Program-made: the position numbers and the translations under genes
Shown here: positions 18,270 to 27,019 of the stretch, one piece after another
Layout: every line of letters starts with the position of its first letter
Numbering within the stretch: position 1 is the first letter of the stretch
Notes under the pieces: generated by a model
What the model saw: the letters and a program-made list of their open reading frames with translations, nothing else
The model's database searches: none
What the model was told of the DNA's origin: nothing
From: Halosolutus gelatinilyticus
GTDB lineage: Archaea; Halobacteriota; Halobacteria; Halobacteriales; Natrialbaceae
Assembly (NCBI RefSeq): GCF_023028105.1
Contig: NZ_CP095491.1
Location: 1,550,001 to 1,614,000, forward strand
Reading direction: 5' to 3'
Length of the DNA stretch: 64,000 nucleotides

Positions 18270-19670
18270 ATGGACGCGATCTCGTTCGGAACGGACGGCT
18301 GGCGGGCGACGCTCGAGGAGTTCACCGCGCCGCGCGTTCGCGCGGTCGGCCAGGCCGTCGCGACGTACCTGCGGGACGAGGGGCGCGAGAGCCCCGTCGC
18401 GATCGGCTACGACGCTCGCGAAACCTCCCGCGGCTTCGCGGAGGAACTCGCCCGCGTGCTCTGTGCGAACGGCTTCGACGTGCTCATGTCCGAGCGCGAT
18501 CGTCCGACCCCCCTCTTTGCGCACGCGATCGTCGAGCGCGATCTGTCCGGGGCGCTCGTGATCACCGCCTCGCACAATCCGCCGGAGTACAACGGCGTGA
18601 AGTTCATCCCCGAGGACGGCGCGCCCGCGCTTCCGGCGGTGATGGACGCGATCGCCGATCGACTCGCCGACCCCGATCCGCTCCCCGAGGACGAGCACGG
18701 ATCGGTCTGCGAGGTCGATTTCGTCGAGCCGCACGCCGACGCCGCGCTCGCCCTCGTCGAGTCGATCACCGGCGGTGCGGACCTCTCCGACGCGGATCTG
18801 ACGATCGCGTACGACGCCATGCACGGCAGCGGCCGCGGGACGACGGACGCCCTGCTCGAACGCGTCGGCGTCTCGGTCGAGCGCCTGCGCTGCGAGCGCG
18901 ATCCCGACTTCGGCGGCGGCGCGCCCGAACCCGCACCCGAGAACCTCGCCGACCTCGCGGAGTACGTCGCCAGCGACGAGACCGACGCGGCCCTCGGCAT
19001 CGCCAACGACGGCGACGCCGATCGGATCGCCGTCGTCACGCCCGACCGGGGCTACCTCGACGAGAACCTCTTTTTCGCCGCGCTCTACGAGTTCCTGCTC
19101 GAGACCGACTCCGGGTCGGCGGTCCGGTCGGTCTCCACGACGTACCTGATCGATCGGATCGCCGAATCCCACGACGAACCCGTCCACGAGGTGCCGGTCG
19201 GCTTCAAGTGGGTCGCGAAGGCGATGGCCGACCACGACGCGCTGGTCGGCGGCGAGGAGTCGGGCGGGTTCACCGTCCGCGGCCACGTCCGGGAGAAAGA
19301 CGGCGTCCTGATGGCGCTGTTCGCGGCGGCGATGCACGCCGAGGAACCGCTCGACGATCGGGTCGATCGGCTGCTCGCCGAGTACGGAACCGTCGTCCAG
19401 GATAAGATCAGCGTGGCCTGTCCGGACGATCGGAAGGCGCGGGTGCTCGCCGACCTCGAAGACGAAATCCCCGATTCGGTCGCGGGGATCGACGTCAGGG
19501 ACGTGAACACGGCCGACGGGTTCAAACTCCTGCTCGACGACGGTTCGTGGGTGCTCGTCCGTCCCAGCGGCACCGAACCCGTGTTGCGCGTGTACGCCGA
19601 GGCGACCGACGAGGAGCGGGTTCGACGGCTGCTCGAGGCGGGCGAGGAGTTGATCGAGCCGCTCGTCTGA
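18270..19670 (+). CDS. Phosphoglucomutase/phosphomannomutase family protein
   Basis: 466 residues of the alpha-D-phosphohexomutase superfamily. Motifs are in order: ISFGTDGWRA, VITASHNPPEYNGVKF with the phosphorylated Ser of TASHNP, IANDGDADRIAVV (metal-binding DGDxDR), GGEESGGFTVRGH (sugar specificity loop) and VRPSGTEPVLRVYAE (phosphate-binding). The enzyme moves phosphate between C1 and C6 of glucose or mannose in sugar-nucleotide supply; which sugar is preferred cannot be told. The length is normal. Confidence 0.92.
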   Translation: MDAISFGTDGWRATLEEFTAPRVRAVGQAVATYLRDEGRESPVAIGYDARETSRGFAEELARVLCANGFDVLMSERDRPTPLFAHAIVERDLSGALVITASHNPPEYNGVKFIPEDGAPALPAVMDAIADRLADPDPLPEDEHGSVCEVDFVEPHADAALALVESITGGADLSDADLTIAYDAMHGSGRGTTDALLERVGVSVERLRCERDPDFGGGAPEPAPENLADLAEYVASDETDAALGIANDGDADRIAVVTPDRGYLDENLFFAALYEFLLETDSGSAVRSVSTTYLIDRIAESHDEPVHEVPVGFKWVAKAMADHDALVGGEESGGFTVRGHVREKDGVLMALFAAAMHAEEPLDDRVDRLLAEYGTVVQDKISVACPDDRKARVLADLEDEIPDSVAGIDVRDVNTADGFKLLLDDGSWVLVRPSGTEPVLRVYAEATDEERVRRLLEAGEELIEPLV

Positions 19671-19763
19671 TCTCGTTCGCCCTCGCCGGCGCCCTCCCGG
19701 ACGGCGCTTTTGGTTGCGTGCTCCGGGCCGTCCGTTATCCCCATCGGAGCACACTGTCCGCAC

Positions 19764-20132
19764 ATGGGTCGACGCAACGAGGACGCCGCCTACACCGAAC
19801 TGACGCCCGACTCCTGGCACCAGAACGACGAGGGCAACTACTACATCGACTGCCCGGAGTGCGGCTCCGCCGCCTCGCTCATGAACGTCGTCAAACACGG
19901 CCGTTGCAACGGCTATCTCGACCAACGGGAGGGCGAAACCGAACTGGACGAGGAGGAATTCGACTGCACCGCCAAACTCTGGTTCGAACTCGGCTACACG
20001 TCCGATCCCGACGCGGAGATGACCGAAGATACCGTCGGCGAGTCCGCCAGCGACGCGGAGACGGACGAGGGCGTCGGGGCCGAAGGCTCGCCGCCGGGTA
20101 CGGACGGCGCGGTCAGCGAAGAACAGCAGTAA
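19764..20132 (+). CDS. Conserved haloarchaeal zinc-binding hypothetical protein
   Basis: 122 residues. The first 80 are well structured: DSWHQNDEGNYYIDCPECGSAASLMNVVKHGRCNGYLD...FDCTAKLWFELGY, with cysteines in CPEC, RCNGY and DCTA that could hold one zinc ion. The last 40 residues are an acidic low-complexity tail. The ATG at 19764 follows a long GC-rich stretch and matches the start of the folded part. I do not recognise the family by name. Confidence 0.75.
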   Translation: MGRRNEDAAYTELTPDSWHQNDEGNYYIDCPECGSAASLMNVVKHGRCNGYLDQREGETELDEEEFDCTAKLWFELGYTSDPDAEMTEDTVGESASDAETDEGVGAEGSPPGTDGAVSEEQQ

Positions 20133-20148
20133 GACGCCTGTCGGCCGC

Positions 20149-20658
20149 TCAGTCTACTCTCTCGGCCGGAACGCCGGCGACCGTCGCCCCGGCCTCGACG
20201 TCCCTGCTGACGACCGACCCGGCGCCGACGACCGCCTCCTCGCCGATCGTGATATCGCCCAGTAGCGTCGCGTTCGCGCCGATCTGGACGCCGTCTTCGA
20301 CCGTCGGGTGGCGTTTGACCGGTTCGTTCGTGGCTCCGCCGAGCGTGACGCCGTGGTACATGTGCACGTCGTCGCCGACCTCGGCGGTTTCGCCGATGAC
20401 GACGCCCATTCCGTGGTCGATCGTTACCCGACGGCCGATCGATGCGCCGGGGTGGATCTCGACGCCAGTCAGCCACCGAACGACGTGCGAGAACAGCCGC
20501 GCGGCGAGGCGGATCTCTCGGTTCCACAGCCGGTGGGCGATCCGGTGGGCCCAGACGGCGTGGAGTCCGGGGTAGGCCAACAGGACTTCGAGCCGGCCCG
20601 TCGCGGCCGGATCGCGCTCGCACATCGCCGTGATGTCCTCGCGAACTCGCCGGATCAT
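20149..20658 (-). CDS. Serine O-acetyltransferase (EpsC/CysE-type)
   Basis: 169 residues. It makes O-acetylserine from serine and acetyl-CoA, the first step of cysteine synthesis. The N-terminal helices are [45 protein letters not shown]. The left-handed beta-helix follows: [44 protein letters not shown], with catalytic His and Asp in DHG and the acetyl-CoA loop. The length fits the short EpsC form. Sequence upstream of the ATG at 20658 is arginine-rich out-of-family text. No cysteine synthase gene is adjacent. Confidence 0.92.
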   Translation of the reverse strand: MIRRVREDITAMCERDPAATGRLEVLLAYPGLHAVWAHRIAHRLWNREIRLAARLFSHVVRWLTGVEIHPGASIGRRVTIDHGMGVVIGETAEVGDDVHMYHGVTLGGATNEPVKRHPTVEDGVQIGANATLLGDITIGEEAVVGAGSVVSRDVEAGATVAGVPAERVD

Positions 20659-20911
20659 CGCTTCTCCGTCCCGATCGCGGGCGTCCGATCGACGTGCGAG
20701 GCCGGCCGCGGGGCTCCCGCGCGAGTCGTTCGGGGGTGGAAGAATCCGGAGGAGCCGCCTTCCGCCGACGGACAACAGCCGGCCACGGCGCGATCGAGTC
20801 GATTCCGGACGATGCACGCGGTGTGGCCGGTGCGTACCATAGTCGACACTACTCGCAGATCGCCTAAAAGAATTCGTCTCGCGGCGATGGGCGTCGCGTT
20901 CCGGCTCGCCG

Positions 20912-21580
20912 TCACTTGCCGCGATCGAGTCGGCTGCCGATCCGTTCCGGAAGGCCGGCCTCGTGGACGGCGGCCTTGACGGCCTCGATATCGTACTCGA
21001 CGCGGCGGGGTTCGACGGTCAGCGCGTCGAGATCGACCACGGCGTAGCCCGCGCGCGGATCGCCGTCGCGGGGCTGCCCGACGCTGCCGGGGTTGACCAC
21101 GATTCCCTCGCCGTATCGTTCGACGTGCTGGACGTGCGTGTGTCCCAGCACGAGCACGTCCTCGTCGCCGAGCAATCCGGCCGAGAACTCGTGCGGGCGG
21201 GTGTACCGCGTGTACCGATCCGGATCGTCCGGGTGGCCGTGGACGATCTTTAGCCGGCCGCCGTACTCGTAGCGCTCCTCGGGGAGGTCGGCGAGCCACC
21301 GGAGCTGCGCGTCCGAGAGGTGCTCGCGAGCGTGTTCGACGCCCGCCCGCGCCATCTCGTTGAATCGGAACGCGGTCCCCTCGACGACGGCCGCGTCGTG
21401 GTTTCCCATCACCGTCGGCACGTCCCGATCGCGGAGTTCGTCGACGCACGCGGCGGGCCAGGGGTTGTAGCCGACGACGTCGCCCGCGCAGACGAGGCCG
21501 TCGATCGGCGGCATGTCGTCGAGGACGGCCTCGAGGGCGACGCGATTGCCGTGGACGTCCGAGATGAGTCCGACCTTCAT
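20912..21580 (-). CDS. Calcineurin-like metallophosphoesterase (YfcE/MJ0936 type)
   Basis: 222 residues starting [12 protein letters not shown]. All metal-ligand motifs are visible: [15 protein letters not shown] (GDxxG), MGNHDAAV (GNHD), IVHGHPDD (GH) and [15 protein letters not shown] (GHTH), followed by [21 protein letters not shown]. This is the usual two-metal phosphodiesterase or phosphatase set; the in vivo substrate is unknown. Confidence 0.9.
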   Translation of the reverse strand: MKVGLISDVHGNRVALEAVLDDMPPIDGLVCAGDVVGYNPWPAACVDELRDRDVPTVMGNHDAAVVEGTAFRFNEMARAGVEHAREHLSDAQLRWLADLPEERYEYGGRLKIVHGHPDDPDRYTRYTRPHEFSAGLLGDEDVLVLGHTHVQHVERYGEGIVVNPGSVGQPRDGDPRAGYAVVDLDALTVEPRRVEYDIEAVKAAVHEAGLPERIGSRLDRGK

Positions 21581-21697
21581 ACGCCCGGCTAACAGGCGCC
21601 AGCGGTATGTAGGTTGGCCGCGCTCGCGACGCCCGTTGCGACGGCCGGCGATTACCGGCACCTAATCCCTTTTAGCGCCGATCGACGTGTGTGTCGT

Positions 21698-22852
21698 ATG
21701 TCCACACCGACGGATCGAGTCCGCCGGGCGGACCGCTCGAGCATCCGCGTCATGTTCGATCTCGCGGAACGCCACGACGGCGACCTCGTTCGACTCGAGG
21801 TCGGCGAACCCGATTTCGACACGCCCCAACACGTCGTCGACGCGGCCGCGCGCGCCGCTCGCGAGGGCGAGACGCACTACACCTCGAACGCCGGCCTGCC
21901 GGCGTGTCGACGCGCGATCAGCGAAACGCTGGCCGCCGAGTTCGGCGTCCGATACGACCCCGACGAGATCGTCGTCACCGTCGGCGGGATGGAAGCGCTC
22001 CACCTGGCCGTCCTGGCGACGGTGTCTCCCGGCGAGGAACTCCTCGTTCCGGGCCCGACGTGGCCGAACTACGAGACGCAGGCGCTGCTCGCCGACGGCT
22101 CGTTCCGCGAGGTGCCGATGCCGGCCGAGTCCGGGTTCGCCCTCGAGGCCGACCGCGTCATCGACGCGATGGGTGACGACACGGGAGCGGTCGTGCTCAC
22201 GACGCCGTCGAACCCGACGGGTCGCGTCTTCGATCCGGCCGCGTGTCGCGCCGTCGTCGAGGCCGCCGCCGATCACGACGCGTACGTGATCGCCGACGAG
22301 GTGTACCTCGGGCTCACCTACGACGGCGCGGCCGAGGGGATCGCGGCGCACACCGGCCACCCCGACCACGTGGTGACCGTCGGCTCCTGTTCGAAGGCGT
22401 ACGCGATGACCGGCTGGCGACTCGGCTGGCTCGCGGGCGACGGCCACCTCGTCGACGAGGTGACGAAAGTTCGCGAAGCGACGACGGCTTGCGCCTCGAG
22501 TGTGGCTCAGCACGCCGCGATCGCGGCGCTCACGGGCCCGAAGGGACCGTTCGAGGAGATGCGTCGCGCTTTCCGCCGCCGACGCGACCTCGTCGTCGAT
22601 CGCGTCGCTGAGATCGACGGCCTCTCCTGTCCCCGGCCGGAGGGCGCGTTTTACGCGTTCCTCGATCCGGGCCTCGACGCGGACAGCCTCTCGGTCGCCA
22701 CGTACCTGCTGGAAGAGCACGGTGTCGTGCTCGCCCCCGGCGACGGCTTCGGCGAGACGGCCCCGGAACGCCTGCGACTGTCGTTCGCGAACTCCCTCGA
22801 TCGCCTCGACGAGGGCTTCGATCGGATCGAGGCCGGACTGCGGGCGTACTAA
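21698..22852 (+). CDS. Class I/II PLP-dependent aminotransferase (aspartate aminotransferase-like)
   Basis: 384 residues. VRLEVGEPDFDTPQHVVDAA and THYTSNAGLPACRRAI open the fold. TTPSNPTGRVF, YVIADEVYLGLTYDG and VTVGSCSKAYAMTGWRLGW (the Lys of SCSK binds PLP) form the active site, and RLRLSFANSLDRLDEGFDRI contains the substrate-binding Arg. A TTTTAG element 30 nt upstream supports the ATG at 21698. Substrate preference (aspartate, aromatic or alanine type) cannot be settled. Confidence 0.9.
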   Translation: MSTPTDRVRRADRSSIRVMFDLAERHDGDLVRLEVGEPDFDTPQHVVDAAARAAREGETHYTSNAGLPACRRAISETLAAEFGVRYDPDEIVVTVGGMEALHLAVLATVSPGEELLVPGPTWPNYETQALLADGSFREVPMPAESGFALEADRVIDAMGDDTGAVVLTTPSNPTGRVFDPAACRAVVEAAADHDAYVIADEVYLGLTYDGAAEGIAAHTGHPDHVVTVGSCSKAYAMTGWRLGWLAGDGHLVDEVTKVREATTACASSVAQHAAIAALTGPKGPFEEMRRAFRRRRDLVVDRVAEIDGLSCPRPEGAFYAFLDPGLDADSLSVATYLLEEHGVVLAPGDGFGETAPERLRLSFANSLDRLDEGFDRIEAGLRAY

Positions 22853-22896
22853 CCGACGCCCCCGAGCGATCCCGACCGATCGGCCGTCGCGTCCGG

Positions 22897-22911
22897 CGTT
22901 CTAAAAGAACG
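22897..22911. terminator. Symmetric terminator-like hairpin between convergent genes
   Basis: CGTTCT-AAA-AGAACG is a perfect 6-bp inverted repeat with a 3-nt centre. It sits between the end of the aminotransferase gene (22852, plus) and the end of purO (22929, minus), so it could end transcription from both sides. It is AT-rich for this genome. Confidence 0.45.
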
Positions 22912-22928
22912 TCCTCCTCGATCGCCGA

Positions 22929-23519
22929 TCAGTTCCCGTTCTCGATCGCCGTCTCGAATCCGTCGCCGGTCCGGATGACGCCGGCCGCACAGACCGCGTG
23001 CTCGAACTCGCGCTCGTAGGCCTCGCTCGCGGCGGCAGCGGCGCTCTCCGCGTCGAAGTCGATCGGCTCGGGCGCGTTCGACTCGTAGGTCGCGACGAGC
23101 GTCGGTTCGTCGACGGTCTCGACGAGCAGGGCGTCTTTCCGAACGGTGGCGATCAGCGCTTCGCCGCCGTCGTCGATCGTCGCCGCGATCCGGGGCGTGT
23201 CGTAGTCGTCCTTCTCGTAATCGAGCGCCAGCAGGCACTCCGCGAGCGCGTCGCGGGCCGGGTAGCCGAGTTCCAGCTTTTCGGCGATCGGGTCGACCTG
23301 CGACCCGTTCCCGAAGGCGACCGTTTCGCCGGTCGGGGTCTCGACCGCACGAAGGCAGTTGTAGGAGACGTAGGGGTTGTCCGTCTCCGGGGCGTCCTCG
23401 GTCGGACCGACCGTCAGCGCGTCCTCCCGATCGACGATCCGGCGGTTCGGGAACGATCGCGACGACACGCGGTAGGCGCCGACGTCGGGGCCAACGACGA
23501 CGAAGCGTCCAACGTACAT
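22929..23519 (-). CDS. purO: IMP cyclohydrolase, archaeal PurO type
   Basis: 196 residues. PurO closes the ring of FAICAR to make IMP, the last step of archaeal purine synthesis. Visible family text: [29 protein letters not shown] (active-site SRSFPNR), [35 protein letters not shown], and [18 protein letters not shown]. The length is normal and the protein is not fused to other purine enzymes. Confidence 0.93.
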   Translation of the reverse strand: MYVGRFVVVGPDVGAYRVSSRSFPNRRIVDREDALTVGPTEDAPETDNPYVSYNCLRAVETPTGETVAFGNGSQVDPIAEKLELGYPARDALAECLLALDYEKDDYDTPRIAATIDDGGEALIATVRKDALLVETVDEPTLVATYESNAPEPIDFDAESAAAAASEAYEREFEHAVCAAGVIRTGDGFETAIENGN

Positions 23520-23611
23520 ACGCGGGACTGCGCGAGAGAGGGGAAAAGGGGTGTCGGTTCCCGATCGGGCGGCCGGTATCGCCGGAACCGAGCGCGCTAC
23601 CGAGGTGAGGG

Positions 23612-23617
23612 TTTATA
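23612..23617 (+). promoter_or_regulatory. TATA box of the tandem-HNH gene
   Basis: TTTATA lies 26-31 nt before the GTG at 23643. This spacing is the main reason for choosing that GTG and implies a leaderless transcript. Confidence 0.65.
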
Positions 23618-23642
23618 CGGAATAGCGCGGCCCGACGAGGGT

Positions 23643-24437
23643 GTGACGACCGAAGCGGAGTGCATCGAGGCGTTACGGGAAGCTGCCGATCGGCTCGGCG
23701 AGTCGCCGACGAAGGCGCAGTACGAGGAGCTGGGATTGACGCCTGCGTCAGCGACGATCATTCGAACGTTCGGCCGTTGGAACGATGCGAAGAAGGCGGC
23801 GGGGCTAGATACGTCGCGTTCCACGGGGTCTCGTGTCGGACCGAAACCCGACGACGTCGAACTCCCCGAGGGGGCGTCTTGGGAGGAGTTCACCGTCGAT
23901 CAGCGGTGGCACTATCGAAACGTCGAGTGGAATACCGAACGATCGTTACGCCGCCGCGATCGGCATCGTTCCTGGCTCAATGACCAAAAACGGGAACGTG
24001 GGTGCTCACGATGTGGTTTCGACGTTGATTCGTGCCTCGACTTCCACCATCGTGATACAGCCACGAAAACGATGGCCGTCGGTCGAATGGTAACTTTCGG
24101 CTATGGGAAGGATGCGCTCCGTGAAGAGATCGATAAGTGTGACGTATTGTGCGCCAATTGCCACCGGAAAGCACACTACACCACTCCTGATCGCGAACGT
24201 CGTCGATGGGTCCACGAACGAAAACGGAACGCAGGGTGTGATCGATGTTCGGAGTCGGATCCGGCATGTCTGGACTTCCATCACACCGGTACCGAAAAAC
24301 GTGCGACGATCGCCGAACTGATCTCGGACGACCGATCGAAAGAGCGGATTCGTGCTGAAATCGACCGGTGTCAAGTTCTCTGTGCGAACTGCCATCGATT
24401 GGAGCACGGTGATCCGGCGACTGTAGATGGTGACTGA
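23643..24437 (+). CDS. Tandem-HNH protein with a homing-endonuclease-associated repeat
   Basis: 264 residues from GTG. Residues 7-56 (LREAADRLGESPTKAQYEEL...IIRTFGRWNDAKKAAGL) form one homing-endonuclease-associated HNH repeat, a helix-turn-helix-like DNA-binding module. Two HNH-type zinc modules follow, each C-x2-C-x6-C-LDFHH-x(29)-C-x3-C-AN-CH: C121/C124/C131, D133, H135-H136, C166/C170/C173-H174; and C199/C202/C209, D211, H213-H214, C243/C247/C250-H251. A basic stretch (RRRDRHRSW) precedes them. The codon use is less GC-rich than that of the neighbours, suggesting transfer. It may be a free-standing nuclease; target unknown. Confidence 0.85.
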   Translation: MTTEAECIEALREAADRLGESPTKAQYEELGLTPASATIIRTFGRWNDAKKAAGLDTSRSTGSRVGPKPDDVELPEGASWEEFTVDQRWHYRNVEWNTERSLRRRDRHRSWLNDQKRERGCSRCGFDVDSCLDFHHRDTATKTMAVGRMVTFGYGKDALREEIDKCDVLCANCHRKAHYTTPDRERRRWVHERKRNAGCDRCSESDPACLDFHHTGTEKRATIAELISDDRSKERIRAEIDRCQVLCANCHRLEHGDPATVDGD

Positions 24438-24520
24438 ATAGATTCACCAATTGATGGACAGACTGATGCTGACCGTCTGATGGGTCCGTCTCTCCACGGT
24501 AGATCGAGTTCGTAACACTC

Positions 24521-24526
24521 TAATAT
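24521..24526 (+). promoter_or_regulatory. Probable promoter element of tRNA-Gln
   Basis: TAATAT lies 57-62 nt before the mature tRNA, which would give a 5' leader of about 35 nt for RNase P to remove. Confidence 0.4.
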
Positions 24527-24582
24527 GGACACGCACTACAGACTGATACGACGTCGGTACTCGGAGCCGACGGAAACATGTC

Positions 24583-24655
24583 AGTCCATTGGGGTAGTGG
24601 CCAATCCTGAAGCCTTCTGGGGGCTTCGACCCTGGTTCGAATCCAGGATGGACTA
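24583..24655 (+). tRNA. tRNA-Gln (anticodon CTG)
   Basis: 73 nt that fold as a tRNA. The acceptor stem AGTCCAT pairs with ATGGACT, with discriminator A. The anticodon stem-loop is AAGCC-TTCTGGG-GGCTT, anticodon CTG, decoding CAG (Gln). A 4-nt variable loop follows, and the T arm is CCTGG-TTCGAAT-CCAGG. CCA is not encoded. No intron. The D arm pairs loosely (GGGT/ATCC with a neighbouring unpaired base). Confidence 0.95.
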
Positions 24656-24676
24656 CTTCCTTTCGTTATTTCATTT
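24656..24676 (+). terminator. T-rich terminator after tRNA-Gln
   Basis: Pyrimidine- and T-rich text (CTTCCTTTCGTTATTTCATTT) directly follows the tRNA, the usual archaeal terminator style and rare in this GC-rich window. Confidence 0.55.
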
Positions 24677-24785
24677 GGAACGCTTTCCCAGCGACAGCAA
24701 TCGATCTCCAGTCGAAACGAAGGGGTTCGTCCGTAATTGTCGTGGTATCAGAAACCATATTTCCGGCCTGCGCTAGAGGAGATAT

Positions 24786-25535
24786 ATGGATCGACGGACG
24801 TTCCTCACGATCAGTGGGGCGGCGACACTCGGCAGCGTTGCTGGCTGTCTCAGCGATGACGGGACCGAGACCGAGGCCGACGGATACGGGCCGAAACCGG
24901 ACACGGTACCCGAAGAGCGATCGATCGACACCAGCACGTACCGAACGCAGGTGTTCCAGGGCGTCGAGGTTCCGCTGGCGCCGATCAACGACGTCTTCTA
25001 CTGGTACCAGCGACGGGAAACGCGGGTGGCCGACGCGCGGCAATCCGCGCAGTACGAACGAGCACACATCGCCGGGGCACCGCTGAGCCCCGCTCCCGAC
25101 GGCGGCTCGAACGATCCGATCGAGGAGTGGTCCACGGACGAACGGATCGTCACCTACTGCGGCTGTCCGCACCACCTCTCCGGGTTGCGCGCCGCGTCGC
25201 TGATCAACGACGGGTACAAGGAGGTGTACGCGCTCGACGAAGGGTTCGGCGCGTGGATCGATCGCGGTTACCCGCTCCAGGGATCGGACGTCTCGGCGGA
25301 TCGGGCGACCTACACCATTCGGGGCCAGTCCGATGCCGCCTACGCCGGCGAGATGGTCATGCTCGAGCAGGTCGACGCGAAGCGGCACGAAGCAGCGCCG
25401 ATCGCCGACGACGGTTCGTACACGCTGCAGCTCCACTACGGGGGTTCGACCGATTCCCGATTCAGGGTCGAAGCGCCCGATTATACGACAGAGGGAACGC
25501 TCGAAGAGTTGACGAGCGGCACCGTTACGGCCTGA
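24786..25535 (+). CDS. Rhodanese-like exported lipoprotein
   Basis: 249 residues. MDRRTFLTISGAATLGSVAGC has twin arginines and a lipobox ending at Cys21, so it should be exported by Tat and lipid-anchored. Residues 75-165 form a rhodanese domain: RVADARQSAQYERAHIAGAPL, then ERIVTYCGCPHHLSGLRAASLINDGYKEVYALDEGFGAWIDRGYPL. The active-site loop begins at C125 and contains C127, H129 and H130, which is unusual. The last 80 residues are beta-rich and may bind a partner. GGAG (24778-24781) and a CATATTT element 26-32 nt upstream precede the ATG. Confidence 0.85.
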   Translation: MDRRTFLTISGAATLGSVAGCLSDDGTETEADGYGPKPDTVPEERSIDTSTYRTQVFQGVEVPLAPINDVFYWYQRRETRVADARQSAQYERAHIAGAPLSPAPDGGSNDPIEEWSTDERIVTYCGCPHHLSGLRAASLINDGYKEVYALDEGFGAWIDRGYPLQGSDVSADRATYTIRGQSDAAYAGEMVMLEQVDAKRHEAAPIADDGSYTLQLHYGGSTDSRFRVEAPDYTTEGTLEELTSGTVTA

Positions 25536-25564
25536 GTGCTACGGGTCGCGCACGAACTGCAACG

Positions 25565-26926
25565 TTACGAACCCGAGGTCTCGTACGCTCCCGATCGCTC
25601 GAGTTCGCCCCGTTTTCGGAGCACGTCCGGCGTTCGACAGATCCCCGGTGCCCCGGTCACCTGCGGCACGGTACAGTTGTTACAGCTCTCGCAGAGCGCG
25701 CGCGGGGTTTCGTCGCCGTCCGCAAGCAGTCGGGCGCCGAGTCGAGGTTCGGCGTAGAACGGCCGGGCCATCCCGACGGCGTCGCAGGCGGGTTGTGAGT
25801 CGGCTCCGGCGGCCCCGCCCGCGGATCCGTCTCCCAGTAGCCGATCGATCCGCCCGCGCTCCCGAATGCCGCCCTCCGCGAGGACAGGAATCGACACCTC
25901 GTCGCGAACCCGCCGACAGAAGTCCTCGTTCCACGCGGGCTCGAAGTCGTACTGCAGCGACTGGACCCTATTTCCGAGGGCGACGAGCCGCTTTCGCACT
26001 GAACCGCCGAACGCCGCGTCGTACTCCTCCTGCAGCGCCTCGTTCTCCCAGGCCCGATCGGGGTACTCGCCCCGGACGATGCTCATGTCCCAGACCACGG
26101 AGGTTTGGACGGGGACGACTGCGTCGTAGCCGATCTGTTCGAGTCGCCGGGCGATCTCGACGCCGTCATCGAGCGAGAGTTTTCGATCGACGATGGGCGC
26201 GGGCGGCGCGGGCGTCTCCGCGGGGATCTTGGTCATCAGCGGGACGTCGCCGGCTCGATCGCGGATCTCGTCGTGGACGAGCGCCAGAAACTCGAGTCGC
26301 GCCTCGGGTCCGCCGCCGAACTCGTCATCGCGCCGGTTGTAGAACGGCGAGAGGAACTGCTGGACGATGCCCATATTCGCGCCCGCAAGGTGGATGCCGT
26401 CGTAGCCCGCTTCGACGGCGGCGGCGGCCGCTCGCCCGAAGTCGGCCGCGAGGTCGTACACCTCGTCGGTCGGCATGACGTGCGGATCGTACGAGAGGAA
26501 GCCGACGCGATCGAGCGCCCGCAACTGCCAGGGCGGTTTCGACACGGCGAGTTGCTCGAGGTCCGGGTGCTCCCGCCGGTACTCGGCGTGCCAGGTCTCC
26601 ATGCTCCGGAGGCCGCCGTGCTCTAACTGGACGAAGATCCGACCGCCGTGATCGTGGATGCGATCGGTCAGCCGCGACAGCCGCGAGACGAACGCGGGAT
26701 CGTGGACGCGGGTCATCCCCGGCGCGGCGCAGCCGCCCTCGCCGCGGACGATCGTCGCCCCCTGGCAGATGAGGCCGACGCCGGACTCGGCGGCGGGTTC
26801 GAGGTCGTCGATCAGCACGTCGACCGCGTCGGGACCGTTGCCCGCGCACTCGAGCAGCGGCGCGCGGTAGAGCCGGTTGGGGACCGTGAGCCCGCCGATC
26901 TCCAGCGGGTCTTCGAGCGACGCCAT
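25565..26926 (-). CDS. Old yellow enzyme family NADH:flavin oxidoreductase
   Basis: 453 residues. TIM-barrel OYE text is present: LEIGGLTVPNRLYRAPLLECAG, GGRIFVQLEHGG, DFGRAAAAAVEAGYDGIHLAGANMGIVQQFLSPFYNRRDDEFGG (catalytic-loop region) and SIPVLAEGGIRERGRIDRLL (FMN phosphate site). Near the C-terminus a Cys cluster (CESCNNC, then C 12 residues later) resembles the 4Fe-4S binding site of 2,4-dienoyl-CoA reductase-type members, but the long C-terminal FAD/NADPH domain is absent. The substrate is unknown. ATG 26926 is chosen; an upstream in-frame start adds eight residues. Confidence 0.88.
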   Translation of the reverse strand: MASLEDPLEIGGLTVPNRLYRAPLLECAGNGPDAVDVLIDDLEPAAESGVGLICQGATIVRGEGGCAAPGMTRVHDPAFVSRLSRLTDRIHDHGGRIFVQLEHGGLRSMETWHAEYRREHPDLEQLAVSKPPWQLRALDRVGFLSYDPHVMPTDEVYDLAADFGRAAAAAVEAGYDGIHLAGANMGIVQQFLSPFYNRRDDEFGGGPEARLEFLALVHDEIRDRAGDVPLMTKIPAETPAPPAPIVDRKLSLDDGVEIARRLEQIGYDAVVPVQTSVVWDMSIVRGEYPDRAWENEALQEEYDAAFGGSVRKRLVALGNRVQSLQYDFEPAWNEDFCRRVRDEVSIPVLAEGGIRERGRIDRLLGDGSAGGAAGADSQPACDAVGMARPFYAEPRLGARLLADGDETPRALCESCNNCTVPQVTGAPGICRTPDVLRKRGELERSGAYETSGS

Positions 26927-27019
26927 AGCCGGGATTCGACGGGCGTGCACAAGAGCGTGGTGACGGACTACGGCGTCAGTGCGGCATCCGACGCGCGATC
27001 GGTGGCGATCGTCGGGCGA

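Noticed and set aside
24440-24660. Possible integrated element bounded by tRNA-Gln
   Set aside because: I looked for a second copy of the tRNA 3' end, an integrase or other mobile genes nearby and saw none; only a 10-nt repeat (ACAGACTGAT at 24458 and 24538) is present.
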